Source: Reticulitermes lucifugus (taxonomy: Eukaryota > Arthropoda > Insecta > Blattodea > Rhinotermitidae). From it: a stretch of 64,000 nt of DNA. Below are positions 12,001-24,425 of this stretch, piece by piece. Made by a program: the position numbers and the translations under genes. Numbering within the stretch: the first letter of the stretch is position 1; every line of letters starts with the position of its first letter. The DNA lies in contig JAKCWW010000298.1 of the NCBI GenBank assembly GCA_026260175.1, forward strand, positions 1 to 64,000, written 5' to 3'. The notes beneath the pieces were generated by a model. That model was not told the DNA's origin. It searched no databases and was given only the letters and a program-made list of their open reading frames with translations.

Positions 12001-15000
12001 GTTGTTATTATTATTATCGAAATTTCATACCTTAAGTGTTCGAACGCGTGTCTACGAGTCGAAGAAGACTTCTTACAGCACTTAAAAAAGCCAGTAAAAA
12101 CCAAATATTACCTGCAGAACACTGAAATAAAAATACGACCCCACTGACGCCAGATTTGATAGCGGCAATCGCTGCGCTGCTGCCATTACGCGAAAGAGCA
12201 GAGTTTAGAGTGATTTGGTAAACGTAAAGGTAAAGCTCACCCTAGAACAGGCCATGAAGGCCCACAGGGAAGTGGAGGTTTAGCTCTATTATTTCCTAAC
12301 CTCGGCGATAGATTGGGGTGGCTTGTCAACGTCACTCCCCGGCCGCTTTACCCCCGGGAAAGAGGCCCAATACCCATTGTAAAGGAGGTTGGATGGGCCC
12401 CAGGGCGGTCTGAACGGCTGTGAAAAATCTCTCCTCCACCGGGATTCGATCACCGGATCTTCCAGCCCGTAGCAAGTCGCCATACCGAATACACTATTCC
12501 GGCCGCCGTGATAGTTTGGGCCATTTGAAATTATCCCTTTATTATCCACGCAAACTTTTTGTCAAAGACTACACCCATATATTTCAGTGATTCAAAAACG
12601 TAATATTCCATCTCTTTATTTTAAGTTAAGCCGCAACATAATCAATCAATTAAAAGAAATATATAGTTTGAGTTTAAACCTCAATCACGCTTATGCTCCT
12701 GCTTTTATATGACGATTCTATTTATGTGTGATCACGCTGACGCCATCTGAGAACACAGACCTATTTCCGAAGTGTGTCATTTTCATAGGCCTATATGCCA
12801 ATACCATTGAAAGGGAATAGATAAATGAATGATATTCGGGGACTTTCTTTTATACACAGGCTGCATAAGGTGGGGAATAGGAAGGAAATGTGTGACAATT
12901 CTGTTTGTATGTGTTCGGTTTGAATACTGTGATCTAAACGGAAACTTTGAACGTGACTACTCTCTTTGCAAAAATAGAATTAATACGTGTCACTTGCTTA
13001 GAGTGAAATTTAATTTTTGTATTTTTTATTTCTTCGGACACTTTTCGGTATCCAGATATACCACTTCTGAATATACTGGTATATTACGTTGTTATATTTA
13101 AGGCCAAGTGTTCCGTAAGCCACATACATTGAAGTGTCGTGTTATAAAACGCAAGGAAACTAAGTTTCATTAAGCTCGTCTCTTTCCTAAATGCGCATTT
13201 GGACTATTTTAGGGGAAATTGTTATAATTAATTGCCTTTCGTGGACCAGAAAATAATCGGACATAAATTTGGGAAAGTTGCTCATGAATAAAGAAAAATT
13301 CCATCAATGTAAGATTTTTTAAAGAAAAGCTTTCTGCGTGGCTTTTTTAAATTTTTTAAGTCACAAGACCTAACTTTTTAGGAGTATTTTAACCTACAGC
13401 TTCCAGCAAGGCTGTCGTCTGTCGTTTATGATTTCGGTCACATAGGTAATGAGATGTAAACAGTTTCTCAAAATAATCAACAATTGCAGTGGTTTTCTAT
13501 ATCGTTTAAAATTTGAAGCCTAAAAGGTCAATAAAAGCAGCTGGTGCACTCGGCCTGTCCCTGAATAGGACATATTTTGCAGTAGGCCGTATAACTTAAA
13601 GTGTGGCTTTAGTGACAGGGTTAATTATCGTTTTATACGACGAATCACGGGGTTCGTACCAAAATGTTATCAGACCCTGTTTTGGATTTTAGGGAAAGAC
13701 CTAGACTATATAAGAAAACGCGACTTTACTTGTCATCTCTCTATATATCGAGACTACAGAAGCTGTAAATTTGCAGGCCATTTCACTGGCTTCTAACCCC
13801 AAATTTATTTGGATTTCGAGCGAAGATAGATCAGAGGCAGGCCTTAAAATCTTTCTCAACATGCCAAGTTCCCGGCTGGGTTCTACAAGTTTTTAACCCT
13901 GCTATTATCGAGTATGTGAGATATTGCTGATACATGATTTAAGCCCATAAATTTAGGGACTGTGATATGTGACAGCCATACACTTTGGTGAACCACATCA
14001 AAGATGTCATCATTCCCTTCATGCAAATAATGTTTGAGTCGTTCTGATTTTGAGATTTATAATCCACTAACTTTACAAGTCGTCTAGCTTCTTGTCTCAT
14101 GATTTAGGAACTGAACTATTCGAGAAATACGGGGTAGTTTCTAGAAACACGACGTTTATATGGGGCTTAAATAAATTCTGTCAGTTTGTTCAAACGCTAT
14201 TACAATGGCATTTATATGGGTATAATTCTATAAGACTGTAGATTCTTAAAAATTAATCAGAGTATGTATATAAAACTAAGTCAATTTTGGTCCCTGCCTG
14301 CTTGTTTTATATTACAGTCCCTCCTAAAGGAAATGCAGTTGTAAAACCGCTGCCTCAGAAACGTACGAGTATACCGGCAGGTTACAGAAAGTTTTCGGAA
14401 TCTCACTACTTCGGGGCTCACCTGGAAGCAAGCAAATGGGTAGAAGCACGAGACATCTGCGAAAAGGAAGGTGCACATCTTGCTGTTATCAACTCTGAGG
14501 CTGAGGCGAAGTTTGTATCATCCCTCTGGACCTCCATCTTGGACTGGGCATACATTGGAACCCACGACCTCTATGTAGAAGGGAAATATGTCACGCTATA
14601 CAGTAAGTACAGCTACAAAGACACACTGTGATAATAGTAGCTTAATCACCCGAATGATGTCAATATATTATACATAGTATACTGTTTATACGGTATTACT
14701 ATTAGGATGAGCCAAATTAAGGCTTGTTTTATGACTGGGACATGAAGCTTTTAGATACGAGAAAATTATACACGAGTTGAGTCAGGGGAAAGGGTCACAA
14801 GGATAAACACATTGACATAGGACAAAAGTATCAGTTGACAGTGATATCGTTTAAATTGCAGATTGGAATAATTTCGCTCAGGAGAGTTCAAGATTTCGGT
14901 TCTTTTTCAATACGGCAGTGAAACTTCGGGCTATATAAAAAAACATAGAATGTCTTGAAGAGCTAAACGGATATAAGACACTCAAGGACTCTGTTCTATG

Positions 15001-15190
15001 GGTCTAATTAGAAATACATGTATTTCTCTTTGCAGATGAGACGCTTAGTGAAGCAGGCTATGACCGCTGGTTTGCTGGAGAACCAAACGGAGGAACTTCA
15101 GAGAACTGCGGTGTGATTAACCGCAACACGTTGCTCGGAAATTACTTCTGCAACCTCCCTTTGCCCTTCTTCTGTGAATTGCAATATTAA
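8861..15190 (+). CDS. Secreted C-type lectin, haemolymph LPS-binding protein-like (4 exons, 234 aa)
   Basis: Four exons (8861-9004, 11768-11888, 14318-14602, 15036-15190) join in frame at consensus GT..AG borders to give 234 residues. Residues 1-17 are a signal peptide ([17 protein letters not shown]). Residues 18-100 form an N-terminal region with C24 and C75, which may pair. Residues about 110-232 are a short-form C-type lectin domain with C136, C208, C222 and C230 (expected pairs 136-230 and 208-222), a YIG version of the WIGL core at 167-169 and a mannose-type EPN calcium loop at 199-201. The second calcium motif, usually WND, reads G-N-Y at 218-220. N-glycosylation sites are N40 and N184. 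The layout matches, from memory, cockroach haemolymph LPS-binding lectins, secreted opsonins that bind bacterial sugars; that assignment is by family. The start is the ATG opening the signal peptide, in context CAGCACC-ATG. The introns are 2763, 2429 and 433 bp. No break is seen. An A/T-rich TATA-like stretch lies near 8800-8825, but no promoter is proven. Confidence 0.93.
9005..11767 (+). other. Lectin intron 1
   Basis: 2763-bp intron, AT-rich. An open frame of 123 codons at 9633-10004 on the + strand has no family I recognise and no coding signature beyond its length. I see no clear repeat of the families named elsewhere here. Confidence 0.85.
11768..11888 (+). CDS. Lectin exon 2 (N-terminal region)
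   Basis: Codes residues 49-88 plus one base of codon 89. The acceptor is TACGCAG and the donor GTACGT, in phase 1. It is acidic ([16 protein letters not shown]) and holds C75. It joins exon 1 and exon 3 without a stop, which fixes the splice phase. Confidence 0.9.
11988..12018. repeat. (TTA)n microsatellite
   Basis: TAT/TTA repeats with one GTTGTT interruption, inside lectin intron 2. Confidence 0.8.
12225..12530 (-). mobile_element. SINE-B, minus strand
   Basis: On the minus strand the tRNA-like head has TATGGCGACTTGC (A-box region) and GTGATCGAATCCCGG (B-box region) at about 12430-12515. A GC-rich body follows (GGCCGCTTTACCCCCGGG read on +), and the element ends in a CTTTACCTTTAC-type tail at about 12225. 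An 86-codon open frame on its minus strand is a by-product. Confidence 0.7.
14318..14602 (+). CDS. Lectin exon 3 (first half of lectin domain)
   Basis: Codes residues 89-183 plus one base of codon 184. The acceptor is ATTACAG and the donor GTAAGT, in phase 1. It holds the start of the C-type lectin domain, including the [20 protein letters not shown] helix with C136, and the YIG core. Confidence 0.93.
14603..15035 (+). other. Lectin intron 3
   Basis: 433-bp intron inside the lectin domain, GT..AG, with no internal feature seen. Confidence 0.9.
15036..15190 (+). CDS. Lectin exon 4 (carbohydrate-binding loop and C-terminus)
   Basis: Codes residues 184-234 and the TAA stop. The acceptor is TTTGCAG. 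It holds the EPN loop (GEPNGG), C208, the altered G-N-Y motif, C222, C230 and the end CELQY. No obvious AATAAA is seen close behind the stop, so the 3' end of the transcript is unresolved. Confidence 0.93.
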
Positions 15191-16328
15191 AGCCCAGTGT
15201 CACTGAAATTTCTATTAGCGTAATGTTAACACAGGACATATTTTCTGCCAGGAAAATTATAATGTCCCTCTAAATATTTCCCTTTTTGAAATATAATTTG
15301 AATGTGTGTACTACCTTTCCATGTTACATGCAAAGTATGTCCGTCAGATTCAAAGGTATTTCTGATCTGTATTTCTTTGGAATATGGAAAGATCAGTGAA
15401 AGAACTTGTACCTCCATGTGTGAACAGCTGAAGCCCAATAGTTTTTTTTTATTTTAAACAATGTAAATGTAGTGGCCAAGGCAACATTCTAGCAGGAAAA
15501 GACCACCTTCAATCGTAATCAAAGCGTAACATTTGTATGCTCATTAGTCGAGAGCTCGGCAATAATTAAGTTACGAATCTGCGTCTATGGCAGTAGAAAC
15601 CGAAGACTTAACATCATTAACTTTTCCATGCAAAACTCGATGCTCTGTACGGACCTGTATTTCTTCACATGCCACTGCTTCATTGCGCCATACCCTCATG
15701 AATGCATTGAAGCTTATTATCTGTTAAAATCCCTCCGTCGTGGGCGGTACTTTGAATTTGAAACCCAGCGCCACTGAAGGGTTGATACCATAGACCACGT
15801 GGATAAAAGAGAGAGTTTAATACATCGCTCCTTCTCACAACACATTTCTCTACGAGCGTTCTTTGTATTAAAACAACCGTTTTGCAAGAAATGTTACCAT
15901 TAAAACTATACGTTTCTCGTCTGTTGTCCAAGGGCTCTCTACATCCAGGTCATGATGACCCAATCTGTTTCACTATCGTAAAAATACTGGGTGAAGTGTA
16001 CATATTAGGAGACTTTTTACTCTTGGCATTTCTGTACCCAGTCTCTTATATCACTCTCTTCCGTAAACCTACATATTTTATTCAACATTCTTCTCATGAA
16101 ATAACAATTTTTTGTGGTTTCATCGGAAGTACCGGTGTTTTTAATCTCTGACTATTTTTATTCTGAAAAAGCAGACAACAGATGAACTCGAAATGTTGGT
16201 AAAAACCCACAAGAAAACACACTGTCACAATTCAAAAGCTTAGAGTGTGAATTTTAAACACTTTAACAAACTTAAATCTTCTACTCTATATATTTTCGCC
16301 TCAGACTGACGGGCCAATTTCCGCTTCC
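15191..16328. other. 3' flank of the lectin, no further gene seen
   Basis: Should contain the lectin 3' UTR. An 83-codon minus frame at 15680-15931 is unrecognised. Nothing else supported. Confidence 0.5.
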
Positions 16329-16329
16329 A

Positions 16330-16389
<60 letters not shown>

Positions 16390-16401
16390 AANNNNNNNNN
16401 A

Positions 16402-16461
<60 letters not shown>

Positions 16462-16463
16462 AA
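16329..16463. repeat. (AAAG)n microsatellite with a 9-base gap
   Basis: Pure GAAA/AAAG repeat of about 135 bp interrupted by nine N at 16392-16400. The true length is therefore unknown. Confidence 0.97.
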
Positions 16464-19400
16464 TATTAGTTTAGAGTTTTTGCCTGTAAGTTTTTAAATA
16501 GGAAAGGGAAAATATGACACTGTACCAAAATGATAAAAATCATGTATAAAATGCAGCATGTATTTAATATCATTGTCAATAACATTTTAATTTGTTTCGG
16601 ACGTTTTATAGTGCTTGAAATATTAATAGAGTGTAACAAATAATTATGTGCTTACAAATTCATGACAGCAATTTGCTTGTTTATAGAAAGCAAAAGCCAC
16701 AGAAAAATAACAGTTCATGAATTTTCCTTTTGCTTGAAGTGCTAAGTTTTAGCTTCGTCTTCAGTTTAGCAATACACTAAGTGTTGTATAATAGGTTCTT
16801 ATAATGTAGTTCTAAACAGATGTAAGGTGTAACACAGAAAATTAAATCTGACGAATTCTGTTATATATTTTATTAATTTAAACAGAACTTCCAGGATTTA
16901 GCTATTTATAAACCTTATAAACTCACTTCACTTCTGCAAATAATAATGGGACAATTTTAAAATAGATTCATCTCACTTTTTAAATATGTGACATGTGGCG
17001 TGTACATTGTAGACAATGTTCAAGATTTAATTAAACAATAAAAACAGGTTTTTCTGCTCTTTGGTCTGTATTAAATTGTGGAAGAGAGAAAGAAATAGAG
17101 GTTTATAATTTAAAAAAAGCTAAGCTTAGGTTATTTCAGTGTGTTTACCGCCACAATTGTAGCGAATGCTGTCGTTACTTAGTGCTACACCACTGTAAGC
17201 AGTTCCGTACAATTTGCTCACCTCCCCTACAAGATGTCTTTCTCGGAGAAAACCAAATCTGTCCTGATACTTACAGGGCAATACCGATTAGTTGACCCTG
17301 CGATAAGCGTACTGGAAAATATCATACACAATTTTATTTCTTGGATATTTTTTCGAGATTTTTTTTAATTTAAAGAAATAAAAGTAAAGATAATTTAAAA
17401 CTGAATGCCTTGCAAGGGTAGTGTAGAGTTTTCCTTCATTATATTTGTATTTTAATTACCGGATTTTAAAGTCCAAAAAATTAAGAGTATTTGGAATAAG
17501 TGGATTTGAAATACACGTCCGACCTGCGCTTAGATTATATGGTATACGTACATTCTTATTTTGTTGGTTACTTTCCGTGAATTATTATGCAAGCATTAAA
17601 GAGTAGGGCTGCAATGCAGTTCGTCTACAGGCAAAATACTCGTATAATTTCAGTTTGTTTCTTTAAGGGCCCAGACGAGTTGTTTAGTCGCTCTACCTAA
17701 TTATACGTTAGGAGTTTAAAGTTTGAGGCTTCCCAGGCTGGTAAATTATTTCTTGTGCTTTTGATAACCTTCCGAATCAAGTCACACTTAAACATTTTAC
17801 CAGGTCAGTGCCTCATTTTCCCATTCACAAGTTAATAGAGGGATATTAATTTATCTGACCAATATTGTTTGTCACTTGCTCTGAGCTCACTTGTCTTATA
17901 AAACGTGGTCCACCCAGCGGCCAGCCAACACGAGAAATGCAACAGCAGCGGACGTAACAACAAATTTTTTCAGAGAAAATAATGTGTGCCTAATGTTTTC
18001 GCCACGGAAGTTTTTCTGCAGATTCCTCCTTATAACCTTCTCTTGTGACGTAGGGTCTCGGTAATGTTCAGAGTCACAGTCTCCGATCTTCTCGCAGCGT
18101 CACGTTTTCATCATAGCGATCAATATCTAATTTGCTTTTCCCAATATTTGTACGTCACCGCCCACTTTGCAAAAATGTATGCGAATGATGTCAAAAATTA
18201 TATCGTAGAGGGACTGACTGTTTACAGTTAGCTAAATGCCATTACAGTAATATTCCTACTTATGAATATTTTCCCATCACAGATGCTACGACTGTATGAT
18301 GTTTCAATATGTCTCACAAGTTACTCATTCAAGTATAACATAAAACATAGAACCTGGTTAATATGAACTGGATATTGTAACGTCTTGCATTTGATATGCT
18401 ATACAAAGGGCTCCCATGACTTTGTAAACTCTCTGAAGATAATTCTTTAACAGCCGAAGCATGTTGGAGTATGTATAACACAGACTAATATGTATTTTTA
18501 CATGATATTCTGAATTGTGTTGGTTATTGATAAACATTAGAAATTGTGTCACGTGTCGTAAATTAGGCTATACTGATGAATCGCAACTGTGACATTTGCA
18601 GGAAATTTCCCAAGACTTTTAATTTGGTAATTAGGGAGAGAAAGTGCATGATTACTGAGAACATTTGTAGATCGAATTTGAAAGCGATATGCTAATTGAT
18701 ATCTAACACTTCATATTAAATTCTAATAATTATGTAACTTAAATTACATGTATAGTTTTCCGTTGGAATTCATATTTAAGTAGAACTGTTTGTAATATAA
18801 ATATGGAGAATTGTGGTAAATTCAGTATTTAAAACTTTCGTATATGTCTTGGCGCAATTATTCTCCATTTTATAAATTTTCAATTCACATTAAGTCATAT
18901 ATTCAGTATAAATTGAACACCTTATGTAAACAAATAAGTAAATAAGGAAAGTTTAATCGGAGATATTATTATATAAAGCTCTAAAACCTTACTGTAAGAA
19001 GTGGGAATTTCAAGTGCGTGAAAGATGTTAAAAATACAGAAAAAAACTTAAATAATATCTAAATTATATTTAAAAATTCAATCCCTGACTTTCAAAACAA
19101 AATGCATTACGCTTCGAATGTAAGTCTCTCTATTAATTGGTTTTTAAAATAATTGCTGTATGCATTGGTAAAGGAAAGCTGTCCACATTTACAATCTGTG
19201 TAGGACACATTTTGTTATTGAATTGCTTACTATGGTTTTTCTCAGTTCATTCAAGACATTCATTTTTTTAACACTGACACACCTGCATACTGTTTGATGA
19301 TGTTTTAAACCTTTATCACTTGCAACCATCTTGAAATTTCTCTTCCTACTCGTGTCTAAAAAAAAGAACTTTAAATTTTAGTAAATGCAATACCCCCATA

Positions 19401-20898
19401 AATATAAAATAGAAAGGTGGCAGGAGAAATACGAATAACAAAGTGACAATTGCGCGAGCAACATTCGCAGTGATCTAATTTAACACTTTCTATAGTTCAC
19501 AGGAAGTAGTCCGCTTAGAAGCACTGGCTCTTCTAGTATGAATTCATGTGATGTCTGAAAAGAAAGCATTGACGTGTTTGTTAACACGCGAGTTAATTAG
19601 TCATGAATTTTAAGCAATATAATTGTTATGATATCTCAGAATATAGTAAAGGGCGAAGAGTTCCTTAAACGCACAGCACGGAAAATGTTTAATTACCGTC
19701 CCTGAATTTGTTTTAGTTATATAGATACGTCTGTCCTCTGCAGCGGTTGTCAGCGTCCAAAGATATGACAAGCTATTTATGCAATGAAGTACACGTGGCG
19801 CGGAGAGGTATCGTAGATTATATGCAGGTACCTTCTGGGTGTTCGCAAGGAGCAACCAAAGCAATTATTGAGAGTTATCAGTCAGACCGGCCAAAGGTCT
19901 AAATTCGAATGGGAAAATTGCCGAATTTAAGGAGAGTAAAATTGGTTCAGTCCGAGAAGATGTTGGAGAAACCCACAAAAATGTTCAGAAATAATAAAGG
20001 GGTGTCTTGCAAAAATATTAATAGGGGTAGAAGATGTCATTTTGTAGTTGTAATTTAATAATTCCTTATTAACCTACATGCTCGCAATCCCAAAACCTTG
20101 TAACTCGTAGTGTTTCATGTTAAACTACTGAGTTTATCTACGTCATCCAATACACATTTGAGAGTTTCAGCAATAGGAATGTAAACTATTCTCTGTACAT
20201 TCCTAGTTTATTTTACATTTGCCATCACTCAGTTGGAATATTCAGAAGTTTCGTTATGGCGTTCGAAGCAGCGACAAGATATGCAAACGGCAGATCTATA
20301 CGGCCCCTAGAATGTCTAGTTTATTTTTAGTTTTGTGACTGTAGTCTTCACTTTACATTAAATAAACCAACCACCTGTTATGGATATTGTTCGCCAGGTA
20401 CAACGAAAACCAGGGGCTGCATCCATGATGTAGAGTAAGCCTACAGTAGAGCCTTCGTCTGTTTAGAATGTTCGGCAAAGGTGGGTGGTCGTTATGCAAC
20501 TCCTTCAACAGTAGAGGTTATTGTACTAGACTATCGAAATAACCACCAGGCCTGTGACCAGCATTGACCATGGCTGTTATAACTATATTCATATAAGTTA
20601 ATATCAAAACGTAAAGAATGTTGCCCTGTTTCTTCTGGCTTCGTCTTGTGCTCACGTAAACATCTACGACTTTTCGGGGGTCAGCAGTGTGTTTTTTTTG
20701 TTGGAACGCTACATAAAGCAATTCGTTGTCACGTTAATAATCAGTTTGTTGGAAAGATGGTAGGCATCATAAGTTTGTTTCCATACAATCTTAAGTGTAT
20801 GCCAACGACAACGTCTCACATTGTCGAGTCATTAAATAAACTGCTCAGAATATTAACACACTTATGTTGCTTTATTTAACATCCCTGTCAGTAAGCCA
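16464..20898. other. No gene seen
   Basis: About 4.4 kb of AT-rich DNA with short unrecognised frames only; no SINE or LINE match noticed. Confidence 0.6.
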
Positions 20899-20901
20899 GG
20901 C

Positions 20902-21393
20902 ACACTGAAGGAGGAATATAAGCTGAGGATGTTCGAGAATATGGTGCTATCTGAGCCTAAGAGAGACGAGGTAACAGGCTAGTGGACAAGACTATATAAC
21001 GAGGAAGTTTATACTCTGTACTCCTCACAAAGCATTATTCCGGTGATCAAGTCAAGAGGAATGAGATGGACGGGGTATGCAGCACGTTTGGGGGAGAGCT
21101 GTGTACAGGGTTGTGGTGGGGAAAGCTGAGGAAAAGAGGCCACTTCGAAGACCTAGGCGTAAATGAGGGAATAATATATAAATAGACCTTTAAGAAATGG
21201 ATGCGTGCATGGACTGGATTGAACTGGCTCAGGATAGGGACACTTGGAGGGCTTTTGTCAATGCCTTGAAGAACCTCCGGGTTCCATAAAATGCGGGCAA
21301 TTTCTTGACTAGCTCAGGACCGGTTACATTCTCAGGAATGCCTCTCCTCCATGGAGTTAGTTATTTAGTTAATTAATTAGTTAATTAGTCAGT
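20902..21393 (+). mobile_element. LINE 3' end (RTE-like/non-LTR), truncated
   Basis: Reads ...EEYKLRMFENMVLSEPKRDEV, then YSSQSIIPVIKSRGMRW, then a decayed continuation through RPLRRPRRK and [14 protein letters not shown]. This is the C-terminal tail shared by many insect non-LTR retrotransposons. It runs into CGGGTTCCATAAAATGCGGG and ends with CCATGGAGTTAG followed by a TTAG/TTAA-rich tail. Only the last 0.5 kb is present and it has stops. The clade (RTE-like) is from memory of such tails. Confidence 0.8.
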
Positions 21394-22966
21394 AGGACAG
21401 ATGATACAGCGTCGAATAGCGTATTATTATAAGTAAACAATGCTTTCGAAAGTTTGTGAAAGGAACCGTAGTGATAATACTTATTTCAAGTACCATCGCA
21501 GTATCTATCTGCATGGGCCAAAGTACAAACACGTTAAATACTAACCATTCCAGTGCGAGCGTCGGCTAAAATTTGAACAGGTTATCTCCCAAACGCAAGT
21601 CAGAAACCTTATATAAGGAGTTAGCTTGTTGCAACATACTGTTCCAATACTGAGGTGTGTAAAATATATCACTTTTTTATTGCCATTAAAAATGTTAGGT
21701 ATTCATAATTGCATGTGTTTTATTTACGGTATTTCTTAAGAGGTTAAGGGACTAGGTGTTTTTAATTATCTTGGATGCCTACAAGATGGTACTTAATTTC
21801 TGCTCGTAAGAAGGGTAAAACACTTGCAATTCAACTTAAAATTGTATACACATAAATGTCGTTCTGTTTCTCTGAACACTATGCGCCCCAGAATTCATAG
21901 CTAGGTTAAGGAACAAAATTAACTCACTGTCAGCGACTTAGACATCATAAGCCCCGCATTTATCCTTATGGACCTATTTGTGAAGAGCTATATAAACTCA
22001 AACTCTCTTAGGCAAGAGTGCTGTTCTATTAACTACACAAGAATAGAGAGAGTATAAGTGAATATATCGATGAATGCATCGGTGGGTGGATGTCTGGATG
22101 GATGAAAGAATTTCGGAATATAAGTGCAGTTTTACGCATGGGATGGTAAATATTATTTACTTAAAATTAAGTAAACTTTTCTCTGTGCACTTCATAAAGG
22201 CAATAGAGGGAGTGGACGTATAGGCCTACATCCACTTTGTCTTAATCTCGAAAGCAATATGGGATGAATGGTCAGCTTTATATTCTAATAGTATATATTG
22301 ATCAGTTTTTATTTAACAACAACATTGTCAGTATCTTAGCATATATAGACTTAACTTCGAGTGATACACCGACAATGAATAGTGGATTTGAAAGTATGTA
22401 GAAGAAATCGGTCGTGATGTAATCCGAATTAATGTCCCAGCGTGTGCATGGAGTGATTGAGAAAATAAGCCACACGACAGCCAGCCTAGTCGGTATCCAT
22501 TCCCAGTTTCCCAATAGTCTTTCGGTGAATAAGTGGCTAAGGAGACTGATAAATGAATGCATAGAGCAGTAAATGAAATGTTGTTGTATTTACTAGCAAC
22601 AGCGAACTTTTAAAACGACTTGAAATAAAACGACGGGTTTAAGATTCCCTTCTTCCTGTTGCTACGTCACATTTCTTTGCAGTTACTGATTTTCTTCATG
22701 CGATTTATATGGTGCATAATTAAGAAACATCAAAGTTGTAATCACTGTATTTAATACGTGTTGGTTATATTTTAGAATATAAACGTTGTTATGTATAAGG
22801 TGAATATACCTACAAATTCTGTGAGAAATATTTTTATAAGTCAGCAGTTAAGAAAGTATTTCGACGGGCTGAAATTTTGAGGTTATATTGACAGATTAAA
22901 TGAAGAGAGACCTAATGAAATTTTTCAAAGAAATAAAATAACAGACACTAATATCAATCACAGCTG
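21394..22966. other. No gene seen
   Basis: AT-rich; short frames only, including an 86-codon unrecognised one at 22302-22562 on the minus strand. Confidence 0.6.
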
Positions 22967-23131
22967 ATCCCGGGGGCCGTGCGGTCTACGGCGTAGTCTG
23001 TGGCGGCTCATCTGCTCTGATCTCGGGATCGAAACCCTCTGAGGGCATGGATATTCGTCTCTTGTGTTTGTTGTGTGCTGTGTAGTTAGTGATCTCTGCG
23101 ACGAGCTGATCACTTGTTCAGAGGAATCCTA

Positions 23132-23184
<53 letters not shown>

Positions 23185-23260
23185 TAATTTTGTGTAATCT
23201 AGAACCGTCAACAATGGGGCGGCCTGGACCACAGTTGGGCTGTTAAGCCACAAAACAGAT
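22967..23260 (+). mobile_element. SINE-D with internal TG microsatellite
   Basis: Begins GGGGGCCGTGCGGTCTACGGCGTAGTC-like, a tRNA-type head with the B box GGGATCGAAACCC. The body GGGCATGGATATTCGTCTC and GTGTAGTTAGTGATC follows, then a (TG)n block and a GC-rich end near TGGGCTGTTAAGCC. The head layout is that of tRNA-derived insect SINEs. It is the only copy in the window. Confidence 0.6.
23133..23183. repeat. (TG)n microsatellite
   Basis: About 25 uninterrupted GT units inside SINE-D. Confidence 0.97.
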
Positions 23261-23667
23261 AACAGTAATAACTTTATCAGCTACTGTCAACAATAACAAA
23301 AATTGTGACCCCAGTGGATTTAATGCTGTCACTATCCGAGAAGAACACAGGATGCAAATTCCGAAAGCGTCTCAAATTTGTGTTATACGTACATTCCTGC
23401 CTTTTTTAATATAACCACTCTAGGGAAAAGTAGTGAATCAATACTACCTACAATACATCTCTCTCAGTCAAACTTTAATCGTATTTCTGTTGGGGGAGCC
23501 TGTCTCATATAAACTTAGAAACAAATCTACAAACTTTCAAAATCTTTTTCGGTTTCACTCTCTTTAGAGAAGCTAAACTCAAGTTAGCTGGTTCCATTCT
23601 TTTTGTACATCTTGGAACTTTCTAGGCCAGGTGCTTCCACGTTCTTCAGTGATAAGAAATCCATATG

Positions 23668-23760
23668 TTAGCGGGCAGCATGGCTTAGCAATGGATGCGT
23701 TTTCAAAGAGCACATTTCAGTCTTGGAAGTAACAGGAAATTAAATTTCAATTAATTGAAG
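23668..23760 (+). mobile_element. Possible old tRNA-derived SINE head
   Basis: GGCAGCATGGCTTAGCAATGG resembles a tRNA A-box region, and TTTCAGTCTTGGAAG lies where a decayed B box would be. No second copy seen; weak. Confidence 0.22.
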
Positions 23761-24036
23761 CAAGAGTAGCTCTTAGCAGGTGGTTAGGCAGTACTGGTTT
23801 CCTAGCACACGTGTTCTAGGTAATTAGATTTTTTGCTAAAATTCTCAGGCTGACAGGACTTCAGGATCAGGCTGGCCGCATGTTGAACGTCCCTCTGTCA
23901 CTGTTGTTTTGCTTGTACGAATTGCATTTCTGAATCTTCTGAAGCCGTCTGTACTTTGGAAACTTTCTTTAAGTGACAGGTCTATTTACTTTCCTTTCAA
24001 TAACATCGATGCAAGATATTGGAGGCAGTGATAGCA

Positions 24037-24062
24037 ACGACGACGACAACAACAACAACAAC
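24037..24062. repeat. (GAC)/(AAC)n short tandem repeat
   Basis: Runs of ACG then AAC triplets. Confidence 0.85.
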
Positions 24063-24283
24063 ACATTTTATTATACCAATATCGCACTTGGTAGAAGTAG
24101 CTTCATCTAAGAATATTCAGAAATCTATACAAATGGCTGATAAAGCTCTTACGTTCACGTCATCCAAGGCGTCTTTCGGGTTCATATTCAGTGACTGCTA
24201 GTATTCTTGGGATGAAACATTTCCCTTCTTTCTGCATTTCCCAGGTACTGTATGAGTGAAGGTCCGTTGCGATATTCAGATAC

Positions 24284-24425
24284 AGAGAGGAATGGAAGCA
24301 GTCAATCACAGCTATACTTTGCAGTGATTTAGTATGTATTTAATATATATTATTTATTTTATATTATTTAATATAAATTAAAGCATTGCAAAGTATAATT
24401 TGATTGGCTGTCCCTATTCCTCTCT
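24284..24425. mobile_element. MITE-like foldback element, 142 bp
   Basis: Imperfect inverted arms of about 60 bp. The left arm starts AGAGAGGAAT and runs through TATACTTTGCA. The right arm runs through TGCAAAGTATA and ends ATTCCTCTCT. The AT-rich centre is near 24347-24362. No coding capacity. No clean target duplication seen, so the superfamily is not assigned. Confidence 0.7.

Larger units (their letters stand above)
11889..14317 (+). other. Lectin intron 2
   Basis: 2429-bp intron. It holds a (TTA)n run at about 11988-12018 and a minus-strand SINE-B at about 12225-12530; the rest shows nothing recognisable. Confidence 0.85.

Noticed and set aside
12289-12549. 86-codon minus frame
   Set aside because: Lies within SINE-B, including its tRNA-like head.
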